From: Aquibaculum sediminis
GTDB lineage: Bacteria > Pseudomonadota > Alphaproteobacteria > Kiloniellales > DSM-21159
Assembly: GCF_040712085.1 (NCBI RefSeq)
Contig: NZ_JBFCVK010000007.1
Coordinates: 62,001-126,000 of the forward strand
Length of the DNA stretch: 64,000 bases
Direction of reading: 5' to 3'
Position numbers and translations under genes: made by a program. This document shows, one piece after another, positions 53,297 to 60,733 of the stretch (position 1 is the first letter of the stretch; the number at the start of each line of letters is the position of its first letter). The notes under the pieces were generated by a model. That model saw only the letters and a program-made list of their open reading frames with translations, made no database searches and had not been told where the DNA came from.

Positions 53297-54556
53297 CTAC
53301 CCCAGCACCTCGATCAGGCGATCGAGCGCGGGTTCGGTCACCTCCGGTCCATAGACCAGGGCCACCCGGATGAAACGCTCACTCGGATTGCCACCGGGCA
53401 GCGGCCGGGCGCAGAGATAGCCGCCGGGCAGCGTGCGGATACCGGCCTCGCGCCACAGCCGCTTCGCCGCCGCCTCGCCATCACCCACCTCGAGCCAGAG
53501 GAAGAAACCGCCCGCCGGCTTTGTCCAGCCGAAGCGGTTGCCCAGCTTTCGTTCGGCCAGAGTGAAGAGATTCTGGTAGAAACCGCGCGTTTCGGCGACA
53601 TGGGCCTCGTCGTTCCAGAGCGCGGCGCCTGCCTCAAGTATCGGCACCGGCACGCCCGCTCCGCCGTACCGGAAGAAGGCATCGATCGCGTCCACCATGC
53701 CCTGCTCCCCGGCGACGAAGCCGCAGCGCAGGCCAGCGGCGCTGGAGCGCTTGGACAGGGACTGAAAGCTCAACACCCGGTCGAGCGAACCGCTTTCGGC
53801 CGCAGCCTCGAGCACGCCGGCCGGCGGGGTCTCGGTGTAGACGTCGGCGTAGCATTCGTCGGCGGCCAGGGTGAAGCCATGCTGGCGTGCCAGCGCAATC
53901 ATCCGGCTCCACTGGGCCTTGTCCGCCACGGCGCCTTCCGGATTGGAAGGCGAGCAGAGGAAGGCGATTGCGGTGCGGTCCAGGATGTCCGGGTCGAGCG
54001 CACTGAAGTCGGGCAGGAAGCCCGTTTCGCGGGTCACCGGCACGAAAACGGGCTCGGCGCCCGCTGCCACGGCGCCGCCCACGTAGACGTGATAGCCCGG
54101 GGCGGGAATCAGCACCTTGGTCCGCCCCTCGGCCGCGCCCAGGTTGATCGCCGCCAAGGTGGCGAAAAACAGCCCCTCGCGGCTGCCTGGGATCGGCAGC
54201 AGGTGGCGGTCTTCCTCGATGAAGCCGTCGGGCAGCCCGTAGCGCCGGTTGAGCCAGCCCACGGCAGCCTTGCGATAGCTCTCCGGCCCACGGAAGGGAG
54301 GATAGCGTGACCAGTCTCCGGGAAACTGCGCGATCGTCTTCGCCACCAAGGGCGGCGCCGCGAGCTGCGGGTCGCCTACGGAGAGATTGATCGGCTTGCC
54401 GTCGGGCAGCGGCGAGCGACCGGGCTCCACCCCCTCGAGCAGACGCGCCAGCCGCAGGAAGGGATGAAAGCTGCGCGGGTCGACACGCAAGGGGCCTTCG
54501 TCCCCGGCTACGGCCGCGCTGGCCGGCGGCGTGCTGGATCGACTGGCTTCGGTCAT
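53297..54556 (-). CDS. Class I/II PLP aminotransferase (DapC/AlaC-like)
   Basis: A fold type I aminotransferase of 419 residues. It shows INLSVGDPQLAAPPLV, PPFRGPESYRKAAVGWL, AIAFLCSPSNPEGAVA, the PLP-lysine loop FQSLSKRSSAAGLRCGF and the substrate carboxylate arginine in FIRVALVYGPE. It resembles N-succinyl-diaminopimelate aminotransferase (DapC) types, which is plausible given the cell's dapF need, but alanine or aspartate specificity cannot be excluded. The N-terminal 20 residues are low-complexity. It is coupled to ftsK. Confidence 0.82.
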   Translation of the reverse strand: MTEASRSSTPPASAAVAGDEGPLRVDPRSFHPFLRLARLLEGVEPGRSPLPDGKPINLSVGDPQLAAPPLVAKTIAQFPGDWSRYPPFRGPESYRKAAVGWLNRRYGLPDGFIEEDRHLLPIPGSREGLFFATLAAINLGAAEGRTKVLIPAPGYHVYVGGAVAAGAEPVFVPVTRETGFLPDFSALDPDILDRTAIAFLCSPSNPEGAVADKAQWSRMIALARQHGFTLAADECYADVYTETPPAGVLEAAAESGSLDRVLSFQSLSKRSSAAGLRCGFVAGEQGMVDAIDAFFRYGGAGVPVPILEAGAALWNDEAHVAETRGFYQNLFTLAERKLGNRFGWTKPAGGFFLWLEVGDGEAAAKRLWREAGIRTLPGGYLCARPLPGGNPSERFIRVALVYGPEVTEPALDRLIEVLG

Positions 54557-54759
54557 GCTGGCTCCTCAACTGGTCGTGCCAAGGCACGGCGCTTGCCTGG
54601 GACAAGACGTGAACAGGGTAACCGCTTCATGCGGTCATGGAAACCTGTAGTGGCCTGCTTGCGCCGACTCCCAAGATTTGGGAAGAACAAACGCGAAATG
54701 TTCCCAAACTCCCTGGAGCCGCTTGCGGGCGTGGCTGACTCACACGGCGGCGCCCACTC

Positions 54760-54818
54760 GAGCGGATCTCGTTTGAACTGTAACGCGCAGCGTTTAGAAC
54801 AAACGCGTGAATCCGCTC
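54760..54818. repeat. Palindromic intergenic repeat, element A
   Basis: GAGCGGAT (54760-54767) pairs with ATCCGCTC (54811-54818), and inner CGTTTG pairs with CAAACG. The centre holds gtaacgcgcagcg. It resembles element B next to it (both contain ATTCACG or ATCTCG beside the outer arm). Confidence 0.6.
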
Positions 54819-54832
54819 TGAATCAAGGGTGT

Positions 54833-54893
54833 AGAGCAGATTCACGTCTCAAATCGCTTCGCTTCGCGAACCCGATTTGAGACGATCTGCTCT
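54833..54893. repeat. Palindromic intergenic repeat, element B
   Basis: Outer arms AGAGCAGAT / ATCTGCTCT and inner arms GTCTCAAATCG / CGATTTGAGAC are perfect complements around a 16-base centre of cttcgcttcgcgaacc. The form is that of a REP-like dispersed palindrome. The 370 bases between the aminotransferase and aldehyde dehydrogenase genes hold only these repeats and no convincing gene. Confidence 0.75.
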
Positions 54894-54928
54894 AACAGCG
54901 CCGCCGCTGATGCTGCTCGCTCCGGATC

Positions 54929-56428
54929 TCAGTGCAGTTCGATCCAGATGGTCTTGAGTTCGGTGTACTTCTCCATCGAGTGCAGCGACTTGTCGCGACC
55001 AAAGCCGGACTGCTTGTAGCCGCCGAAGGGCGTGGTGATGTCACCGCCGTCGAAGCAGTTGACCCAAACCGAGCCGGCCCGCAGCGCGCGCGCCATCTTG
55101 TGCGCCTTGTTGATGTCGCGGGTCCACACAGCAGCCGCCAGGCCGTAGATGGTGTCGTTGCCGATGCGCACCGCCTCGCTGGCGTCCTTGAAGGTCAGCA
55201 CCGAGAGCACCGGACCGAAGATCTCTTCCTGGGCGACACGCATGTTGTTGCGCACACCGTCGAAGATTGTCGGCTCGACATAGCAGCCGCCGGTGTCGGC
55301 AAAGGCCTGCTTGCCGCCCAGCAGCAGCTTGGCGCCCTCGTCCTGACCGATCCCGATGTAGGACATCACCTTGTCGAGCTGCTCCTTGTCGACGATGGCG
55401 CCCATCTGGGTCTGGGGGTCCAGCGGGTTGCCGAAGCGCATGCCGGAAGCGACCTTCTGCACCTTCTCCAGGAACTCGTCCTTGATCGACTCCTCGACCA
55501 GCAAACGGGAGCCGGCGTTGCAGACCTCACCCTGGTTGAAGAAGATTCCCCAGGCGGCAGCACTCGCAGCGGCATCCATGTCGTGGGTGTCCGCCAGCAC
55601 GATGTGCGGGGTCTTGCCGCCGCACTCCAGGGAGACGCGCTTCATATTGGTCTCACCGGAATAGCGCAGCAGCAGCTTGCCCACCTCGCCGGAGCCGGTG
55701 AAAGCGATTGAATCCACGTCCATGTGCCGGGCCAGCGCCTTGCCGGCCTCTGGGCCATAGCCGGTGACCACCTGGAAGACCCCCTCGGGCACGCCGGCCT
55801 CAGCGGCCAGCTCGGCCACGCGGATGGCGGTCAGGGAGGACTGCTCGGCCGGCTTGATAATCAGTGAGTTGCCGGTGGCCAGCGCCGGACCGATCTTCCA
55901 GGCCGCCATCATCAGCGGGAAGTTCCAGGGCACGATCGCCCCGACCACACCCACCGGCTCGCGCCGCAGCATGGCGACGATGTTGTGCGCGGTGGGCGCC
56001 ACCTCGTCATAGACCTTGTCGGCAGCTTCCGCGAACCAGCGGATGCAGTTCGCCACGCCCGGAATATCGATGTTGCTGGAATCGGTGATGGGCTTGCCCA
56101 TGTCCAGCGTCTCCAGCAGCGCCAGCTCGGTGCGGTGCTGCAGGATCAGGTCGGCGAACTTGAGCATGATCCGCTTGCGCTTGGCCGGCGCCAAGTCGGC
56201 CCAGCGCCCGTCCTCGAAGGCGGCGCGCGCCGCGCGCACGGCGCGATCCACGTCCTCCTCGCCGCAGCGGGCAACCTTGGTCAGCAGACGGCCGTCGATC
56301 GGGCTGGTGCAGTCGAAGGTCTCGCCGCTGGCGGAATCGACATAGCGACCGCCGATGAAGGCCTGCCCCCGGATGTTCAGGCCCTGGGCCTGCTCCTGAA
56401 CGGCATCGAGGGAAAGAAGCGCAGACAT
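54929..56428 (-). CDS. NAD(P)-dependent aldehyde dehydrogenase (PuuC/AldB-like)
   Basis: A 499-residue aldehyde dehydrogenase. It has GAIVPWNFPLMMAAWKIGPA, the glycine motif AFTGSGEVGKLLL, the general base in SLECGGKTPHIV (E268), the nucleophile in FFNQGEVCNAGSRLLV (C303) and the C-terminal PFGGYKQSGFGRD. It is closest in pattern to gamma-glutamyl-gamma-aminobutyraldehyde dehydrogenases, but substrate range in this family is broad. GAGGAGAG before ATG 56428 decides the start; the longer upstream frame is not coding. No polyamine genes adjoin. Confidence 0.9.
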   Translation of the reverse strand: MSALLSLDAVQEQAQGLNIRGQAFIGGRYVDSASGETFDCTSPIDGRLLTKVARCGEEDVDRAVRAARAAFEDGRWADLAPAKRKRIMLKFADLILQHRTELALLETLDMGKPITDSSNIDIPGVANCIRWFAEAADKVYDEVAPTAHNIVAMLRREPVGVVGAIVPWNFPLMMAAWKIGPALATGNSLIIKPAEQSSLTAIRVAELAAEAGVPEGVFQVVTGYGPEAGKALARHMDVDSIAFTGSGEVGKLLLRYSGETNMKRVSLECGGKTPHIVLADTHDMDAAASAAAWGIFFNQGEVCNAGSRLLVEESIKDEFLEKVQKVASGMRFGNPLDPQTQMGAIVDKEQLDKVMSYIGIGQDEGAKLLLGGKQAFADTGGCYVEPTIFDGVRNNMRVAQEEIFGPVLSVLTFKDASEAVRIGNDTIYGLAAAVWTRDINKAHKMARALRAGSVWVNCFDGGDITTPFGGYKQSGFGRDKSLHSMEKYTELKTIWIELH

Positions 56429-56703
56429 GGGAAGTCTCTCCTCGGTAAGAGTGGAAAACGGGACTGGCGCCGCCAGTGCCGGACAAAGGCCTCCAGACAT
56501 CGGCGCGTCTCGGCCGGACGATAGCGCCGCCCATAGGGCGCAGCAAGCACGCGCGCACCTCCAAAGGCAGCCTTCGGGCGCTCGCTCTGGAACCTTCGCG
56601 GAGGGGCCTGGATGCTGGCCCGGATGCTGGCGTTGACAAGGCGCCGCCCCTGCGCCTAGAAGGTCTCGCCGCAAACGTCGTGGTGGACAGCCGCTCGTTT
56701 TGC

Positions 56704-56795
56704 GGAGGGGTGGCCGAGTGGCTGAAGGCGACGGTTTGCTAAACCGTTATAGGGTTAACCCCCTATCGTGGGTTCGAATCCCATCCCCTCCGCCA
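56704..56795 (+). tRNA. tRNA-Ser (anticodon GCT)
   Basis: A complete 92-base class II tRNA: acceptor GGAGGGG / CCCCTCC, anticodon loop TTGCTAA with GCT, a long variable arm (TTATAGGG TTAA CCCCCTA), T-arm GTGGG TTCGAAT CCCAT and encoded CCA. Its 3' end borders the AT-rich junction and the defence-like operon, so it may have been an integration site. Confidence 0.96.
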
Positions 56796-57208
56796 TTCCT
56801 TGCAAGCCCAGGCTCTTTGCTCTTCCCCATTATCGGGGGATGAGCATTCATCAGACACAATTTATTGTGCTGCTCCGGCTGTCCAAACTGCTGGAACAGT
56901 TCGCGTTTGGGCGAGCATGTTTCATATATATATGGCCGTATTAGTAAAAATACTATATAAGCGATATATTTATAAAAAATTCTATATGTATTATCTTAGT
57001 CGCACCGAGATAGTGACGGCTTTCTGCGCGACATACGTCTAATTTTATACCTTAAATGCATTAGGATGGGAGAGTGTTTAATTAGTATCTTCCTTCCGAT
57101 GACGAAACGTCATGAGCTTACCGAGAGTTAGCCCCAAATTTCGCTATTTACCGAAGCTTGTGTCCCAGATACCATTAAAGATGGTTTCAGGGGAGGCAGA
57201 TTCACGCC
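56796..57208 (+). other. AT-rich junction downstream of tRNA-Ser
   Basis: About 410 bases with no convincing gene and a sharp fall in GC, most marked at 56925-57060 (runs such as catatatatatgg and gatatatttataaaaaat). It separates the host tRNA gene from the modification/defence operon and likely contains that operon's promoter, since several TATAAT-like boxes occur. I could not single out one promoter. Confidence 0.6.
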
Positions 57209-58342
57209 ATGGCGACATGGGGGAAGACGCACGATGTGGCGATCGCGAAATCAGTCAGACAGGGGCGGCGAACATCAACGCCCATCTATACCACCGCCTT
57301 CGGCTCAGCCTACTGCGGCGACTCCCTTAAGGTACTGAGAAGTAGGCCGCTTGGGACGCTCAAGGGCAAGATCCAGCTCGCGTTCACCTCGCCACCGTTT
57401 CCACTCAATACCAAAAAGAGCTATGGCAACCTGCAGGGTGATGAATATGTCCGCTGGTTCGCGAGGTTCGCACCCCTCCTCCGAGACATGGTGACAAAGG
57501 ACGGCTCCATCGTCATCGAGATCGGCAACGCGTGGGTGCCCGGTCAGCCGACTATGTCCACGCACGTTCTGGAAGCATTTTTGCGTTTCCTTAAGATGGG
57601 CGACCTGCACCTTTGCCAAGAGTTTATCTGGTATAATCCGGCGAGGCTGCCGTCCCCGATCGAGTGGGTCAACAAAGAACGAATGCGGGTGAAGGATGCC
57701 TTTACCCGCATCTGGTGGATGTCTCCGAGCCCCCGCCCGAAGGCTGACAACCGAAAGGTGCTCCGCGAGTACAGCTCGAGCATGAAGCGCCTCATCAAGA
57801 CCGGCAGGTACAACGCTGGCGCACGACCGTCTGAGCACCACATCGGCGCCGAGAGCTTCAAGACAAACAACAACGGGGCTATCCCGCCCAACGTGGGCGG
57901 CGTAGACGCGCTACCATCGCTCGACGCTGTCATCACGCCCAAGGGCTTCGCCGAGTTTCTGGAGGAGACCACCAACCTTCTGAAGGCATCAAACACGCTA
58001 TCCAACGATGAGTATCGCAGGTTCTGCCTCAACCGAGGCTCTCCGGTGCACCCAGCACGGATGCCTCCCAGTTTGGTCGAGTTCTTCGTCAAGTTCCTGA
58101 CCGACAAAGGCGACACGGTACTCGACCCATTTGCCGGCAGCAACACGACAGGAGCAGTAGCGCAGGACCTTGGACGGCGATGGATTTCCATCGAGGCGGA
58201 CTGGAACTACGCGGCCCATTCCATTGGGCGTTTCAGCCCGGCAGCACTCACATCGATCTCTGAAGGTTTCGAGATCACGGAAATCGAAAAGGCCGCTGAA
58301 TTGGCCGACGGCGGCGTGCCAGACTACTCTGGAACGGCGTGA
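57209..58342 (+). CDS. Site-specific DNA methyltransferase, N4-cytosine type (beta-class order)
   Basis: A 377-residue DNA methyltransferase. The catalytic motif IV is TSPPF (60-64), the Ser-Pro-Pro form typical of N4-cytosine enzymes, and it precedes the SAM-binding motif DPFAGSNTTG (306-315), giving the beta-class order. GRRWISIEADWNYAAHSIGR follows motif I as expected. GGGGAGG lies 12 bases before the ATG. It heads the co-directional operon 57209-64000 and would mark host DNA. Its target sequence cannot be read from the protein. Confidence 0.88.
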   Translation: MATWGKTHDVAIAKSVRQGRRTSTPIYTTAFGSAYCGDSLKVLRSRPLGTLKGKIQLAFTSPPFPLNTKKSYGNLQGDEYVRWFARFAPLLRDMVTKDGSIVIEIGNAWVPGQPTMSTHVLEAFLRFLKMGDLHLCQEFIWYNPARLPSPIEWVNKERMRVKDAFTRIWWMSPSPRPKADNRKVLREYSSSMKRLIKTGRYNAGARPSEHHIGAESFKTNNNGAIPPNVGGVDALPSLDAVITPKGFAEFLEETTNLLKASNTLSNDEYRRFCLNRGSPVHPARMPPSLVEFFVKFLTDKGDTVLDPFAGSNTTGAVAQDLGRRWISIEADWNYAAHSIGRFSPAALTSISEGFEITEIEKAAELADGGVPDYSGTA

Positions 58343-58405
58343 CTCGATGGACACTTGCGAAGTCCAAAGAGAAAAGGCGCAGTAAGCACAAGAAGGGGGG
58401 ACGAA

Positions 58406-60514
58406 ATGAGCAGCCAGATTGCCAACCGTGACACACGCCCCTTTCTCGGCAACCTTTCGGTTCTCAACCTAAAAACCGAATACCGCTCCCTGAAAGAGGA
58501 CCCTGTCAGGGAGTTCTACAGACCCTGCCTGCTGAACGCGATCAGCTACAGGAGAGCGGTTGGTTACTTCCGGTCCACCATCTACAACGTGATAGGCACA
58601 TCGATTTTAGAGTTTGCGCGTCGCGGCGGCCGTACCGAACTTATCTGCTCTCCCGAACTGAGCGAAGAAGACATCGACAGCATCGCGCTAGGATACGCCC
58701 GCAAGAGTAAAGTTGTCGCGGAGAGGCTGTCCCTGCAAATCGAAGAACTGCTGGCCGCCGAAGCAACTGCAATGCACACGCGCCTTCTGGCAACGCTGGT
58801 TTCGGTGGGCGCGATGGAAATCAAAGTCGCCGTCCGCTCCGACAGGAAGGGCCTATATCACGAGAAGATGGGCGTTTTCGCGGACGGCATTGGCAATGCC
58901 GTCAGCTTCAAGGGGTCTGCCAATGAGACCTGGAGCGGATGGCACCTGCAGGGCAATTTTGAATCGATGGAAGTATTTTGCAGTTGGCGAGGTGGGCTGG
59001 AGGCAGAACGGGTAAAAAAGCACACGGCCCACTTCGAAGCGCTGTGGGCAGAAGACGATCCGGACATCGAGGTGTTCTCGTTTCCCGCCGAGGCGGTGGC
59101 TCATCTCAAGAAGGCAGCATTTAAGGATTTGGACGCCGTGGACCGAAAAGGCCTGCCGCCCCCCCCACAGCGACGAACACCGTTACCCCACCAGAACGCA
59201 GCCGTGAACGCGTGGTTGTCCCGTGGCGGTCGGGGGATATTCGAGCACGCCACGGGCAGCGGCAAGACCTTCACGGCGTTGATGGCGATTCGCCACCACA
59301 TCGAAGCCGGAAAACCCGTGCTGGTGGTGGTCCCGAGCAAGCTGCTGCTCGACCAGTGGGCTTTGGAGATAAAGGATGAGATTCCTGAAGCCACACTGTT
59401 GCTCGCCGGCGCGGGCAACAACGCTTGGCGGGCTCCCCATCGATTGAAAGGCATGACGGGAGCCGAAACCGCGGAAGGCAGCCGGATCGTGCTCGCCACG
59501 ATGCAAACCGCTTCCACGGACGCCTTCCGGGATGCGGTTATCGACGGTGAGCACCTCCTGCTGGTCGCCGACGAGGTGCATCAGATCGGCAGTTCGCAGC
59601 ATTCGCGCATTATGACGCTCGACGCCGGCGCCAGGCTCGGCCTGAGCGCGACGCCTATCCGCTACGGCGACCCGGAGAGTACCCGGCACATATTCGCGTA
59701 TTTCGGCGGCGTCATACCCCCGCCGATCACACTTGCGGACGCGATCGAGGCCGGCCGTCTCGTTCCGTATGAGTACTTTCCGCATGCGCTCAATCTGACG
59801 GCGGAAGAAGCCGACGAATGGCGCGCCTACACCGTCAGGATACGTCGCGAGGTTGCTCGGCAAAAGTCGGACGAGGCCGGCGCACGGCCGCTTTCCGACA
59901 AAGCGAAGATGCTGCTCATACAAAGGTCTAGAATCGCGAAGAAGGCGACGGCCAAAGTGAGCCTCGCATGCGACGTGCTCAAGGCGGAATTCGAGAAGGG
60001 ACAAAGCTGGCTCGTGTATTGCGAAGATGCCGACCAGCTAGGGCGGGTTCTCGCCATGCTTCGACAAGAGGGTATGAACCCCGTCGAATATCATTCGAGA
60101 ATGGATGGCGACCGCGCCGCCACGATGTCCTGGTTCCAGTCTTTCGGTGGCATTCTAGTGTCGATCCGTTGCCTCGATGAGGGCGTTGACATACCGGACG
60201 TATCCCACGCTCTCGTTCTCGCGTCATCACAGAATCCGCGCCAGTTCATCCAGCGGCGCGGTCGTATCCTGCGGCGCGCACCCGACAAGCAGGTCGCAAT
60301 CCTTCACGATGCCATCGTCGTGCCGGTCAACGCCGACGACGAGCCCGAACAAATCAGTTTGCTGAAATCCGAACTGCTGCGGGCGATAGAATTTGCCGAC
60401 CACGCGATCAACAAGGGCGCGGGCGCGGAACTGCGCGACATTGCGATCAGCATGGGAATTGACCCCGACGACCTGCTCGACAGCGGGGTTGAGGAGAACG
60501 AGGAGGATGCCTGA
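58406..60514 (+). CDS. Phospholipase D-like nuclease fused to superfamily 2 DEAD/DEAH helicase
   Basis: A 702-residue fusion. Residues of about 30-240 form a PLD-like domain with one HxK...N motif (H152 in YHEKMGVFADG, then SFKGSANETWSG); a single HKD motif implies dimerisation. Residues of about 255-650 are an SF2 motor with Walker A ATGSGKTFTA (near 282-290), DEVH box VADEVHQIGSSQHS, motif III LGLSATPIRYGD and motif VI QFIQRRGRILRR. AAGGGGGGACGAA precedes ATG 58406. Such fusions occur in restriction and anti-phage loci, where the PLD domain is the likely nuclease. Its stop overlaps the next gene (TGATG). Confidence 0.88.
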   Translation: MSSQIANRDTRPFLGNLSVLNLKTEYRSLKEDPVREFYRPCLLNAISYRRAVGYFRSTIYNVIGTSILEFARRGGRTELICSPELSEEDIDSIALGYARKSKVVAERLSLQIEELLAAEATAMHTRLLATLVSVGAMEIKVAVRSDRKGLYHEKMGVFADGIGNAVSFKGSANETWSGWHLQGNFESMEVFCSWRGGLEAERVKKHTAHFEALWAEDDPDIEVFSFPAEAVAHLKKAAFKDLDAVDRKGLPPPPQRRTPLPHQNAAVNAWLSRGGRGIFEHATGSGKTFTALMAIRHHIEAGKPVLVVVPSKLLLDQWALEIKDEIPEATLLLAGAGNNAWRAPHRLKGMTGAETAEGSRIVLATMQTASTDAFRDAVIDGEHLLLVADEVHQIGSSQHSRIMTLDAGARLGLSATPIRYGDPESTRHIFAYFGGVIPPPITLADAIEAGRLVPYEYFPHALNLTAEEADEWRAYTVRIRREVARQKSDEAGARPLSDKAKMLLIQRSRIAKKATAKVSLACDVLKAEFEKGQSWLVYCEDADQLGRVLAMLRQEGMNPVEYHSRMDGDRAATMSWFQSFGGILVSIRCLDEGVDIPDVSHALVLASSQNPRQFIQRRGRILRRAPDKQVAILHDAIVVPVNADDEPEQISLLKSELLRAIEFADHAINKGAGAELRDIAISMGIDPDDLLDSGVEENEEDA

Positions 60515-60729
60515 TGTCGGATGACAATGAACTCGGCCTAGAAACGCTCCTTTCAGTGAAAGTCGAGCTGGGCGTCGATCTGGACGACGAACTTCTCGAA
60601 GCATGCTTCGAGATCCAAAAGACATACCAGTTCAATCATGACAGGACGCTGTCCACGCAGGCGATGGACCGCCTCATTGAGGACCGTGTCGAGAAGGCCG
60701 GCGGCAAGCAAACCAAGGACAGGGCCTGA
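60514..60729 (+). CDS. Small acidic protein of the modification/defence operon
   Basis: A 71-residue protein starting MSDDNELGLETLLSVKVELG, acidic in the first half and basic at the C-terminus (EDRVEKAGGKQTKDRA). Predicted helices include DDELLEACFEIQKTYQF. The ATG overlaps the helicase stop by one base, and the stop is four bases before the ATPase gene, so it is a true operon member. It may be one of the small proteins known to accompany DNA modification systems, but I do not recognise a named family. A bridging or regulatory role between helicase and ATPase is a guess. Confidence 0.65.
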   Translation: MSDDNELGLETLLSVKVELGVDLDDELLEACFEIQKTYQFNHDRTLSTQAMDRLIEDRVEKAGGKQTKDRA

Positions 60730-60733
60730 CAGA

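Noticed and set aside
54627..54845. 72-codon minus-strand frame across the palindromes
   Set aside because: It is the translation of repeat element DNA, with no ribosome-binding site.
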